Of a DNA stretch of 24,817 nucleotides, positions 16,647 through 24,817 are shown piece by piece (position 1 is the stretch's first letter; each line of letters begins with the position of its first letter). Origin of the DNA: Bacteroidales bacterium (GTDB taxonomy: Bacteria > Bacteroidota > Bacteroidia > Bacteroidales > WCHB1-69); contig JALNYF010000033.1 of the NCBI GenBank assembly GCA_023229985.1, positions 1-24,817 on the forward strand, given 5' to 3'. The position numbers and the translations under genes were made by a program. The notes beneath the pieces are model-generated. The model was not told the origin of the DNA and ran no database searches. It worked only from the letters and a program-made list of their open reading frames with translations.

Positions 16647-17810
16647 CTAATTTTTCTGAAATATATTCTGATGCATAGGAAACTCTTTTGCTAACTCGCC
16701 GGAGAAATAGAAGTCGTTTCCAATAACTCCAAAAGTATAAACGCGATTTAAAACTTTAATGTGAGAACCTCCGCATTGTGGGGAAGGACTCGGCTTGGAT
16801 GCGGAAAACCCGAGATTAAAGAGCGTGCAAAGAATGTCGGGACGGTCTGATATATCGTACCCTGCACGTTCCCATTGAATCATAGTCTGACGCAAAATAC
16901 AGCCGGTGTAGAGATATGAATACAAGTGATTATGATAGTCGGTCAGCCGAATGAAGCGGGCATTTTCCAAGGTGCCGGCACGATTGAGTAGGGCAGTGTC
17001 GTAGTCCAAAATATGCTCATATTCTTTTCCCATATAATGAACCGAAGTTGAATCTCGTAAATTGCGCTCAACGTGTGCTGCCGTAAAATCCTTAATTCCA
17101 TTAATCCCAAATGAAAATTGCGATTGCACCGAAAGAACTTTTATCGGTCCGAGATAAGATTTGTATTTTTCTCTTTTTGAATTGAAAAGTCTGATCTGTT
17201 CACCAACCAGACAAGCAACGATCAAACGCGGTTCTACACCGGTCATTTCAGCTGCCTTTTCTATTTGTGCCTTATCTTTTACAATGGCCACCTTTAATGA
17301 TTCCCACGCCGGTTCATTCAACCACGGAATCAGGTTTTTTGTTGTCTTTTTTGCTTCATATTTGTCAAATATCGCCTGCATTTCAGCTGCCATTTTGGGA
17401 TAATCACCCCCAATCGAATCCTCTTTTAAGTACATACTTGCAGCGTATAACATTCGCTCTACACCGTCAATTCTGTCCGTATTCTGCGCGGCTTCAAAGA
17501 TTGCTCGTGCGTTATGTGGGTAATATTTACTTAAAATCGCTAAATCCATGTAATTCTGCATGGCTCGTGCAAATATTAATGAAGAATCAGTAGTGTTTGC
17601 AACTGCTTTATAATTAGCCAAATAACGGTTATTTGCGTCCACACTTCCACTGTTATTGGTCAGACCGAGTTGATAAATCGCCCATGCCCCCAATATGCAC
17701 CCACCGGCAATGGCAAAAAGATGCACTAAAACCTGATAAATCTTGGTAGTAACATTACTCCTTTTCCACGCAGTGAAAAAATTTAATTTTTTCTCTTTTT
17801 TTTCTTCCAT
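16647..17810 (-). CDS. Membrane-anchored lysozyme-like (transglycosylase-fold) protein, tentative
   Basis: 387 residues. A basic N-terminus (EKKEKK) is followed by one membrane helix (about 25-47), then a periplasmic region. The segment TGVEPRLIVACLVGEQIR (190-207) with Glu204, followed by FSFGINGIKDFTA (232-244), resembles the lytic transglycosylase/lysozyme pattern (catalytic Glu helix, then a GxxQ/I-x-x-x-TA motif). RPDILCTLFNLGFSAS and a PQCGGS motif near the C-terminus look like the terminal helices of such folds. A role in peptidoglycan turnover is inferred from weak motif similarity, not a clear family match. It is monocistronic, with a promoter box at 17909-17916. ATG at 17810 places the charged N-terminus before the helix correctly. 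Confidence 0.6.
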   Translation of the reverse strand: MEEKKEKKLNFFTAWKRSNVTTKIYQVLVHLFAIAGGCILGAWAIYQLGLTNNSGSVDANNRYLANYKAVANTTDSSLIFARAMQNYMDLAILSKYYPHNARAIFEAAQNTDRIDGVERMLYAASMYLKEDSIGGDYPKMAAEMQAIFDKYEAKKTTKNLIPWLNEPAWESLKVAIVKDKAQIEKAAEMTGVEPRLIVACLVGEQIRLFNSKREKYKSYLGPIKVLSVQSQFSFGINGIKDFTAAHVERNLRDSTSVHYMGKEYEHILDYDTALLNRAGTLENARFIRLTDYHNHLYSYLYTGCILRQTMIQWERAGYDISDRPDILCTLFNLGFSASKPSPSPQCGGSHIKVLNRVYTFGVIGNDFYFSGELAKEFPMHQNIFQKN

Positions 17811-17908
17811 TTGTCTCGACGAAAATAACGCCTGTTCTTTGTTATTGTATTAGTTATAAGTTGCTTATGAATAGAAAAAATGTTTTTGCCCATTCATTTT
17901 TGCGGCGG

Positions 17909-17916
17909 CAAAAATA
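17909..17916 (-). promoter_or_regulatory. -7 promoter box (TATTTTTG) for lysozyme-like gene
   Basis: The minus strand reads TATTTTTGC 98 bases upstream of the ATG at 17810. It forms a divergent pair with the box at 18065. Confidence 0.55.
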
Positions 17917-18064
17917 CAAAATATTGTCATAGTTCTTCTAAATTTAAAAATAATTTATAAATACTCTTTCCAGCCCATTATTTTTTATTATTCAATTGGA
18001 TTTCAATCTATTGAAAACTTGGTGAAATAAGTGCGATTGGGTTACTTATCTAAAGAAAAAAGTG

Positions 18065-18072
18065 TATTTTTG
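18065..18072 (+). promoter_or_regulatory. -7 promoter box (TATTTTTG) for the NAGPA-like gene
   Basis: TATTTTTGC ends 16 bases before the first possible ATG (18089). A start site about 7 bases past the box would leave only ~10 bases of leader for that ATG and ~37 for the in-frame ATG at 18116. Confidence 0.6.
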
Positions 18073-18088
18073 CGCACTAATCGAATGA

Positions 18089-18835
18089 ATGAAGAAAGAA
18101 GTTAAGTCAAAGAAAATGAAGAAAGTTATATGTATCGTGGCGCTTGTAGTCACGGGTGTTGCGGTTGTTTTTGGTGTTAAGCACGTGTTGCCGCTTCCGC
18201 TGTTTAATTATGTGTATGTTACAGATGACACGGATTGTGTAATTTATTACCCTAATTATAAGACATTGGATTTAGTCTATGGAGCGCAGGTACCGCAAGG
18301 TGATGATATGCTCTATTGTTGCGCCGGTGCATTTACCGCTGAATGTTTAGATACCTTTTGCCATGAAAATATTCGTTGTCATCACGTGAGTGAGGGGAAG
18401 TTATATGAGGGCTCCGATGAACCGATTTGTTCGGGCGTGTTCACTTTTTATGACGGGCGTGGCTATTTTGACACAGTGAATTCGGGAGCTTTGGAAAGGG
18501 CAGCCGAATGCAATGGAATGGGCTTTTGTCAGATTTTAATCATTAAAGATAAGCAGGTTGTTTGCGCTGACAGCGTTAGCAGAAAGTTTCGTCGTCCATA
18601 CGTATTCCGCGCGTTATGCGAAAAAGAGGGCAAATTATGTATCGTCGAATCAAAAGAAAAGGTCAATTTCTCCGATTTTGTAAAAATATTGAGTGCGCAG
18701 CACGTGACGTCCGCCATCTATTTGGATATGGGCGCGTGGAGTCACGCTTGCTACCGAGACAACTTCGGAACTGTCGTCGAAACCAATTCCAACCCAATTC
18801 GTTTTGCATCCAATTGGCTTGTATTTAGAAAATAA
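18089..18835 (+). CDS. Phosphodiester glycosidase (NAGPA)-like, cysteine-rich, membrane-anchored or secreted
   Basis: 248 residues from ATG 18089, or 239 from ATG 18116, which gives a more typical signal/anchor (MKKVICIVALVV) and a longer leader; I cannot decide. After the hydrophobic segment, the pattern AGAFTAECLDTF, then NIRCHHVSEGKLYEG, VFTFYDGRGYF, NGMGFCQILII, FRALCEKEGKLCIVES and finally SAIYLDMGAWSHACYRD matches the layout I recall for Bacteroidota phosphodiester glycosidase (NAGPA-type) proteins, where the last block corresponds to the LDGGGS motif. Thirteen cysteines lie outside the membrane segment, unusually many for this family. Substrate unknown; glycan uncapping or processing outside the cytoplasm is the family expectation. 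Confidence 0.65.
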   Translation: MKKEVKSKKMKKVICIVALVVTGVAVVFGVKHVLPLPLFNYVYVTDDTDCVIYYPNYKTLDLVYGAQVPQGDDMLYCCAGAFTAECLDTFCHENIRCHHVSEGKLYEGSDEPICSGVFTFYDGRGYFDTVNSGALERAAECNGMGFCQILIIKDKQVVCADSVSRKFRRPYVFRALCEKEGKLCIVESKEKVNFSDFVKILSAQHVTSAIYLDMGAWSHACYRDNFGTVVETNSNPIRFASNWLVFRK

Positions 18836-18906
18836 CAATGGGTTTCTTTAGTTTGAAAAAAAAGAAAAAAAATTGAATGGGAAATATTCCTGCTTAATTT
18901 TTTATG

Positions 18907-18914
18907 TAAATTTG
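18907..18914 (+). promoter_or_regulatory. -7 promoter box (TAAATTTG) for the C25 peptidase gene
   Basis: TAAATTTGC, 34 bases upstream of the ATG at 18949. An in-frame GTG at 18919 would be at or before the expected transcription start, so it is rejected as the start codon. Confidence 0.65.
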
Positions 18915-18948
18915 CCACGTGAATTTAATTACCAAATATCAATATATA

Positions 18949-21900
18949 ATGAAGAAAAAACTATTTATTTGTCTGATTATCAGCCTTCTTTTTTTTAATC
19001 TGAAAGCCCAATCCTATACTGTGTTGGAAAACGGTATGGAACATGTTACTGTACAATTCTCTGTGGGTAATATCACTTCTGAAAGCGTGATGACCGAAAA
19101 GGGGACTTTTAGTCGGATATCTTTGCCTGACTGTCATCTTTCGTCCGAGGTTGGGAATCCGCAAATCCCGGTTATTGTGAAAATGCTGGAAATTCCGTTG
19201 TGCGATAATGTAACTTACACAGTTACCTATAATTACCATGAATATTCCGCCGCGGAGTTGGGTGTGCAAAACCCCGTCTTTCCGGCGCAACCCTCTTATT
19301 CCAAATCATATATCGGTCCCATTGATTTGATAAAAAACGAAAATACCTATCAGACCGATGCTTTCTATGGTCGCGAGTTGGTGCAAATCGAAAAATCCGG
19401 CGTTCTTCGCAATATGAATATCGCCACGTTATATGTTTCTCCCGTGAAATATAATCCCGTTACGAACCGCTTCGGGGTTTATGACAATATTATGATAACG
19501 GTTTTATACGAAAATGCTGATATTCCCGCAACTTACGAAATGAAAACCCTTCATGGTAACGGCATTTTCAATGGGTTGCAATCGCGAGTTATCAATCCGA
19601 TTCCGCCGATGCACCGCGAAATTGTCAATAACGCACCGATTAAGTATTTAATCGTGGCTCATAGCATGTTCCACGGGCAATTGGATGAATTTGTGGCTTG
19701 GAAAAAGAGAAAAGGATACTTGGTGGAAGAAGCCTATACCGATGATGCCAATGTAGGAACCACCACCACTTCCATTGCCAATTTCATCAAATCACATTAT
19801 ACCGATGCTACACCCGATAATCCGGCACCGACTTATGTCCTGTTGGTGGGCGATGTGGCTCAAATTCCAGCTTTTACGGGACAGTCACAAAGCGACCACG
19901 TAACCGATTTGTACTATTGCACTTGGACCGATGGCGACCATTTCCCGGACTGCTACTTTGGTCGGTTTTCTGCACAAAATATCAATCAGCTAACCCCGCA
20001 ACTTGAAAAAACATTACAATATGAAAAATATACCATGCCCGACCCGACCTATTTGGATAAGGCAGTTTTAGTTGCCGGCTCCGATGCAAACTGGTCGCCA
20101 ACACATGCCAACGGACAGATTAATTACTTGAGTCAGAATTACATCAATACGGCGTATGGCTATTCTACCGTTCATACCCACTTGTACAATTCGTCAAGTC
20201 AAGCGGCTACCATTCGTGCGGAAATAGGTGAGGGTGTGGGCTATGCCAACTATACCGCCCATTGCGGGAGCGAAGGTTGGAGCGACCCCGTTTTTGAAAC
20301 TTCCCATATTCCGGCGATGAATAATGCCGATAAATATGGCTTGATTGTTGGAAATTGCTGCTTGTCTAATAAATTTGACGACAACGAGTGCTTCGGCGAA
20401 GCGATGTTGCGTACTGCCCAAAAAGGAGCAGTCGGCTATATCGGTGGTTCTAACAGCACTTTATGGAACGAAGATTTCTATTGGAGCGTAGGTGTGCGTT
20501 CAAATATTACCGCTAATAATACTTACGATGCCGCTCATTTAGGCGCGTACGACAAATTGTTCCATACTCATAGTGAGGATTATAGTGATTGGTTTACTTC
20601 CAACGGATCTATGATTGTGGGTGGTAATTTGTCGGTAGAAGCTTCTACTTCTTCCGACAAATTCTACTATTGGGAAATCTATCACTTGATGGGTGACCCT
20701 TCCGTTAGCGCATGGCTGACTCAAGCGGAAACGATGACCGTGGTTGCTGATGCCGCTATGGTTGCCGGTGCGACCACCCTCAACGTGCAGGCTGTCCCTT
20801 ACGCTTATGTTGCTTTAACTCATAATGGAGATTTAATCGCCGCCACCTTCGCCGATGGTAATGGCGCAGCAGTCTTGAATTTCAACGCTTTAACGCCAGC
20901 ACCCGATTATGAATTGACAGCCTCGGCTCAAAACTACCAAACTTATTTCGTTACTATTCCGGTAATCGTTCCCGAAGGCAGCTACGTTACCGCCCTCAAT
21001 CCCCGCTTGTCCGAAAATAATGAAGCAAATTATGGGGCTTACATCAATTGGGACGTAACTCTGAAAAACTTGGGTGTTGCCGGTGCAACAGATGTTTCCG
21101 CCGTAATAACTACCGATTGTGCCGATTTGACACTTGTGAATGATTCCGTATATTTGGGAAATATGGCGCAAAATGCAGAACAAGAGCTTTCGCAAGTTTT
21201 TTCTGCTCAAATCAACCATTTAATTGTAGATGAAACCGTTGCACGCCAAACTATTACCGTCCATTTTGACGGAAATCAAACCACCACCACCACGTTCAAT
21301 ACCACGCTCAAAGCTCCGAAATTTAGAAATACCATCGTTCAATATATTGAAGCCGTGGGCGATAATGACGGTAGCATTGCCCCGGGTGAAACTTGTCATA
21401 TCACGATTACGACCCAAAACTACGGTCACGCGGATGCTTTTAACGTTTATTCCACATTATCAAGTGCTTATCAAGGTGTTACGATTCAAAATGATAACCA
21501 AAACATCGCCGATATTACCGCACAGGGCGCGTCCCAAACAACGTTCCCCGTCCTGATTGATGCCGGCGTTCCCGACCCGTTTATTATTCCGTTTATTCAT
21601 CATATTTATGCCGGTCAATATGTTTATACGGATACATTATATCTCTTTGTCGGTAAGGCAATTGAAGATTTTGAAACCGGTGATTTTTCCAAATTCGATT
21701 GGAATAATGGGACTAATGCGTGGCAGATTGCCAACAACGGTGCTTTTGAAGGGACTTATTGTGCTTCGTCAAAAAGCGGTATCAGCTACCAACAAAGTTC
21801 TATTTTACAAATAACCGTGAATGCGGCTGTTAACGACACTATTTCTTTCTATCGTAAACTTACCGGCGCCGATGATTGGTTTACAAGCAATTTCCGTTTT

Positions 21901-22362
21901 TATATTGATAATGACGTGGTAAGCGATATTACAGATAATGTGAACTGGGAACGCGTTGCTTTCCCGATTAGCAGCGGCAGTCATACCTTGAAGTTTGAAC
22001 TCTACAACGGAGCATATTGGGGTAGCGCGCCGATTGCCTCCATCGACTATGTCAAGTTTCCCATGTCCGGTGATATGGCACCGATCTTTATCGAAGAAAA
22101 TGCACAAAATAGCTTGCACATTTTCCCGAACCCTGCCGTTGATAATGTGACGATGTCGTTCCCCAATCAGAATAATCAGACTTACCGGTTGGGCGTATTT
22201 GATATGAATGGTAAATTATTGATTTCTAAAGAAATATCATTTTCTAATCGCGATTACGTGCTCAATATTTCCTCTCTTTCTACCGGATTCTACGTCATCT
22301 CTTTATTTAATGATAAGGAAGTTTATACCAAAAAATTAATAGTGAATGCGGCAGCCAAATAA
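18949..22362 (+). CDS. Gingipain-like C25 cysteine peptidase with T9SS sorting domain
   Basis: 1137 residues. Signal peptide about 1-20 (MKKKLF..., cleavage before QS); a gingipain-type propeptide (about 25-225) with Arg213 and Arg223 in the linker as possible processing sites; catalytic domain from about 232 (KYLIVAH) with VLLVGDVAQIP, catalytic His438 in YTAHCGSEGW, and Cys470/Cys471 in VGNCCLSNKF (Cys471 best aligned to the nucleophile); an Ig-like domain after GDPSVSAWL; further beta domains (about 690-880); a jelly-roll/MAM-like module beginning IEDFETGDFSKFDWNNG; and a type A T9SS sorting domain (1056-1137, LHIFPNPAVDN) with a five-residue tail after the last strand. Cleavage after Arg or Lys cannot be predicted from sequence. 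Expected to be a surface or secreted protease. Confidence 0.93.
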   Translation: MKKKLFICLIISLLFFNLKAQSYTVLENGMEHVTVQFSVGNITSESVMTEKGTFSRISLPDCHLSSEVGNPQIPVIVKMLEIPLCDNVTYTVTYNYHEYSAAELGVQNPVFPAQPSYSKSYIGPIDLIKNENTYQTDAFYGRELVQIEKSGVLRNMNIATLYVSPVKYNPVTNRFGVYDNIMITVLYENADIPATYEMKTLHGNGIFNGLQSRVINPIPPMHREIVNNAPIKYLIVAHSMFHGQLDEFVAWKKRKGYLVEEAYTDDANVGTTTTSIANFIKSHYTDATPDNPAPTYVLLVGDVAQIPAFTGQSQSDHVTDLYYCTWTDGDHFPDCYFGRFSAQNINQLTPQLEKTLQYEKYTMPDPTYLDKAVLVAGSDANWSPTHANGQINYLSQNYINTAYGYSTVHTHLYNSSSQAATIRAEIGEGVGYANYTAHCGSEGWSDPVFETSHIPAMNNADKYGLIVGNCCLSNKFDDNECFGEAMLRTAQKGAVGYIGGSNSTLWNEDFYWSVGVRSNITANNTYDAAHLGAYDKLFHTHSEDYSDWFTSNGSMIVGGNLSVEASTSSDKFYYWEIYHLMGDPSVSAWLTQAETMTVVADAAMVAGATTLNVQAVPYAYVALTHNGDLIAATFADGNGAAVLNFNALTPAPDYELTASAQNYQTYFVTIPVIVPEGSYVTALNPRLSENNEANYGAYINWDVTLKNLGVAGATDVSAVITTDCADLTLVNDSVYLGNMAQNAEQELSQVFSAQINHLIVDETVARQTITVHFDGNQTTTTTFNTTLKAPKFRNTIVQYIEAVGDNDGSIAPGETCHITITTQNYGHADAFNVYSTLSSAYQGVTIQNDNQNIADITAQGASQTTFPVLIDAGVPDPFIIPFIHHIYAGQYVYTDTLYLFVGKAIEDFETGDFSKFDWNNGTNAWQIANNGAFEGTYCASSKSGISYQQSSILQITVNAAVNDTISFYRKLTGADDWFTSNFRFYIDNDVVSDITDNVNWERVAFPISSGSHTLKFELYNGAYWGSAPIASIDYVKFPMSGDMAPIFIEENAQNSLHIFPNPAVDNVTMSFPNQNNQTYRLGVFDMNGKLLISKEISFSNRDYVLNISSLSTGFYVISLFNDKEVYTKKLIVNAAAK

Positions 22363-22731
22363 AACTATTTAATAATCAATATTATTGAATAAATTTCTTT
22401 TCAGAGAGAAACAGATATTCCCATTTTGCGAGTCAATTTTGGACGGAATATTCAGCTGTGTAATCCGATTTTCGCCAAAAGCAGCTCGATTTCTGGTAAT
22501 GAATCTCGTTTAAATTTAAACAGATATGAATAAATTGAACGGCTTGAATGAATTTTGATTTGTAATCAACTGATTGATAGAAATTTAGAAAAACGCTGGA
22601 TATGTTCCATCAAAAGAAATTTTGATTAACTTTGCGACTTCAATTTTTTAGATTTTTGTTTTACGGACTTCGCAAAATCTAAGAGGTTGGAGTAAAAAAT
22701 TAAAATAGAAGTCCCATAGAATAATTTGCGA
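22363..22731 (+). other. Intergenic region upstream of subtilase
   Basis: 369 bases without a gene. It is AT-rich, with a small AT-only hairpin just after the C25 stop (AATAAT/ATTATT around 22371-22386) that is too weak to call a terminator. It holds the subtilase promoter box (22627-22634) and a 7-bp inverted repeat in the leader (AGATTTT 22650-22656 with AAAATCT 22674-22680). Confidence 0.5.
22627..22634 (+). promoter_or_regulatory. -7 promoter box (TAACTTTG) for the subtilase gene
   Basis: TAACTTTGC, giving a leader of about 90 bases before the ATG at 22732. No clear -33 element. Confidence 0.6.
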
Positions 22732-24817
22732 ATGAAACGAATATTTATTGTGTTCTTGCTCATGTCGGTTTGGATGACCCCATTTGCTCAGAACTATTCT
22801 CCCAACTATTTAGATGGACACCTTTATTTAAAATTCAAAGACAGCTTTCCAATCAATTATGTCGTTAACGAAGATAAAACTGTTGATATTCAATATTTTA
22901 AAGAATATCAAACGCTGTTTAACGAATATGGTGTAACGCAGATTACACGTCCCTTAGATGCTTTTCAAGACCCAAGATTATTGCGTACCATAGAATTGAC
23001 TTTTAGTGAAATCAATCGGATAGAGGATTTTATCAAGGAACTTTCTGCTTTCCCGAATATTGAGTATGCAGAGAAAATTCCTTTGATGTTCCCGAATTGG
23101 GTTCCTAATGATCCTTATTATGGAACCGTTGGGGGCTATAATTACAAATGGCATTTGGATATGGTGAATGCCGCGGCGGCGTGGGATTTGCAGCGGGGCA
23201 GTGCGGCTGTCAAAGTGGCAATTGTGGATAACGCCATCTGGGGCGCGCATCCCGATTTGCAGATTAGTGCAGCAAATTTATGTACATTTACCTCTGACAA
23301 TAATTACACGACCGGTTCTGCTTCGCCACCGTCCGATGTTGCGCAAAATGCGAATTGTACACAAGAAGATCTTTTCACCTATGGAACTTGTGATGCTTAT
23401 AGTTGGTCGCATGGGACACATTGCGCAGGTTTGGCAGGTGCGATCAACAATAACAATACGGGTGTGGCTTCGCTGGGTGGCGGAGTTACGCTGATGGGTA
23501 TTAGAACCTCCGAAGAGATGGAATACCTCAGTTTCACCGATGCCGGTGTCAATTGGGCTGCTAACAACGGTGCACACGTTATCAGCATGTCTTATGGTGG
23601 GTCACAATATTCTACTACCACTGCTAATTTGTTTAATACATTATATAATAATAATATTATTTGCGTGGCAGCCGCGGGTAACGAAGGCGAAGACGAAAAC
23701 TACCTTTCTTATCCGGCTTGCTATGACGGTGTTATCAGTGTGGCTTCTATTAATAACGATGGAAAACTGTCCTCATTTTCGCAATATGGTCCCGGTCGTG
23801 CCGACATCGCCGCCCCGGGCGGTTATTCCGTTGTCAATAATCAGATTACACTGCCCAATATGCTGAGTACTACTTATTGCACCTCGCAACTTATTAGAAT
23901 TTACGGGATTTCTACATTTGACGGGATGAATTATGACGGAATGCAAGGGACTTCTATGGCATGTCCGATGGTGGCCGGATTATGCGGCTTGTTAGTCTCC
24001 GCTTATCCCGACATAACGCCCGCACAAGTGCTTGAATGTCTGCAATCTACAGCAACGCCACTCACTTCCGGCTCGAATCAGATTGACGGAAACGGCTATA
24101 TTAATGCCGAAGCCGCCGTTGCTTGCGCACAAAGCTATGCTTCTGCCATTCAGGTTAATCCGCAACAACTCACCTTCGCAACAACGGTCGGAACTACCTC
24201 TACATCGCAAAGTGTAACGGTGACTACCTCCGGATTATCGAACAATATCACAATTACCACTGCCGCCCCGTTCCAAGTTTCAAGCAATAACAATACGTGG
24301 GGAACCTCTATCAACATGGTTCCTAACGGTGGTACTTTATACGTTCGTTATCAGCCTACCGTTGCGGGAACAATCACTGGAAGCGTTACTTTAAACAGCG
24401 TGGGGGAAACCCCCGTTACCGTGGCTTTGTTTGGCACTGCTACGGCTCAAGGCGATTGCGATGCCCCCGTCAACTTTACGGTTGAAGCCACCGATGCCGT
24501 TACTGCCGATTTGTCATGGACTGCGCCCATGTCCGCTTCCATTATCGAAGATGTTGAATCCCATACGGCTTTTACCATTAATTCGCCCGGTAGCATAGAT
24601 TGGAGTTACATTGACGGAGATGGTGCCAACACATACACTTACAGTACGATCGACTATACAAACGAGGGCAACCCGATGGCTTTCATTGTGATGGATGTTA
24701 CACAAACCTCCGGCAGCTTTTCGCTGACCGCTCACTCTGGCAATAAATTCTTCGGCGTACCCATCGCAGATGGAACCACCAACAATGATTGGATAATCAG
24801 CCCTGAACTGAACTTTG
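22732..24817 (+). CDS. Secreted S8 subtilisin-like protease with Fn3 and cleaved-adhesin domain (partial, 3' end off window)
   Basis: 695 residues are visible; the reading frame is open to the right edge. Signal peptide MKRIFIVFLLMSVWMTPFAQ (1-20); N-terminal prodomain to about 140; S8 catalytic domain with Asp166 (VAIVDN), His227 (SHGTHCAG), oxyanion Asn317 (AAAGNEG) and Ser408 (GTSMACPMVAG), all intact and in subtilase order. It continues with a beta-sandwich (about 466-565, QLTFATTVGTTSTSQSV), a fibronectin type III start (CDAPVNFTVEATDA), and a cleaved-adhesin type module (from about 604, IIEDVESHTAF, reaching NDWIISPEL), the module found in gingipain haemagglutinin regions. A T9SS sorting domain is expected beyond the edge. 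Likely exported and surface-active. Confidence 0.93.
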   Translation, partial: MKRIFIVFLLMSVWMTPFAQNYSPNYLDGHLYLKFKDSFPINYVVNEDKTVDIQYFKEYQTLFNEYGVTQITRPLDAFQDPRLLRTIELTFSEINRIEDFIKELSAFPNIEYAEKIPLMFPNWVPNDPYYGTVGGYNYKWHLDMVNAAAAWDLQRGSAAVKVAIVDNAIWGAHPDLQISAANLCTFTSDNNYTTGSASPPSDVAQNANCTQEDLFTYGTCDAYSWSHGTHCAGLAGAINNNNTGVASLGGGVTLMGIRTSEEMEYLSFTDAGVNWAANNGAHVISMSYGGSQYSTTTANLFNTLYNNNIICVAAAGNEGEDENYLSYPACYDGVISVASINNDGKLSSFSQYGPGRADIAAPGGYSVVNNQITLPNMLSTTYCTSQLIRIYGISTFDGMNYDGMQGTSMACPMVAGLCGLLVSAYPDITPAQVLECLQSTATPLTSGSNQIDGNGYINAEAAVACAQSYASAIQVNPQQLTFATTVGTTSTSQSVTVTTSGLSNNITITTAAPFQVSSNNNTWGTSINMVPNGGTLYVRYQPTVAGTITGSVTLNSVGETPVTVALFGTATAQGDCDAPVNFTVEATDAVTADLSWTAPMSASIIEDVESHTAFTINSPGSIDWSYIDGDGANTYTYSTIDYTNEGNPMAFIVMDVTQTSGSFSLTAHSGNKFFGVPIADGTTNNDWIISPELNF

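Noticed and set aside
18919..18948. GTG start giving a ten-residue longer C25 peptidase
   Set aside because: It lies 5 bases after the -7 box, at or before the expected transcription start, and would place residues before a perfect signal peptide starting at ATG 18949.
22363..22390. Hairpin AATAAT/ATTATT after the C25 gene as a terminator
   Set aside because: The stem is six A-T pairs only, with no T run directly after; too weak to support.

Overview
The window looks like a chromosomal segment of a Bacteroidota bacterium, most likely order Bacteroidales. The reasons are: (i) ten TAnnTTTG promoter boxes (the Bacteroidota sigma-70 -7 element), nine of them followed by C; (ii) two proteins ending in type IX secretion (T9SS) C-terminal sorting domains plus a third probable T9SS cargo cut by the window edge; (iii) a gingipain-family C25 peptidase; (iv) a Bacteroidota-type short SerA in which Lys stands where the catalytic His normally is; (v) the short bacterial form of glucose-6-phosphate isomerase. 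I see no integrase, transposase, CRISPR array or phage gene, so this looks like native chromosome rather than an island.

Left part (1-6114, all minus strand), housekeeping. Read in transcription order: pgi; then serC and serA (serine biosynthesis) separated by a hairpin that may attenuate; then a strong intrinsic terminator (2545-2578); then a tight unit of recR, a histidine-rich 10-TM metal permease and a tetrapyrrole-methylase-family methyltransferase that runs off the left edge.

Middle part (6115-15466, plus strand). A promoter region divergent from pgi drives a 1680-residue secreted protein. It has a MAM/adhesin-like domain, a fibronectin type III domain, one divergent repeat, 21 tandem repeats of exactly 55 residues with two invariant cysteines each, and a T9SS sorting domain. 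One base after its stop, a GTG codon starts mnmD (tRNA wobble-uridine methyltransferase). Next come pepE (aspartyl dipeptidase) and a 745-residue membrane-anchored protein I cannot assign, then tRNA-His(GTG) with its own promoter and terminator.

Right part (15467-24817). A nitroreductase (plus) converges on a membrane-anchored lysozyme-like protein (minus). Then, on the plus strand, come a cysteine-rich protein resembling the phosphodiester glycosidase (NAGPA) family, a 1137-residue C25 (gingipain-like) peptidase with T9SS sorting domain, and the first 695 residues of an S8 subtilase carrying a fibronectin-like segment and the start of a gingipain-type cleaved-adhesin domain.

The secreted proteins (repeat adhesin, C25 peptidase, subtilase) suggest a cell that displays proteases and adhesins through T9SS, probably for protein degradation and surface attachment. 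Each has its own promoter, so they are neighbours rather than one operon. The most unusual object is the indel-free 21 x 55-residue repeat array. I found no clear evidence of a new multi-gene defence or mobile system.
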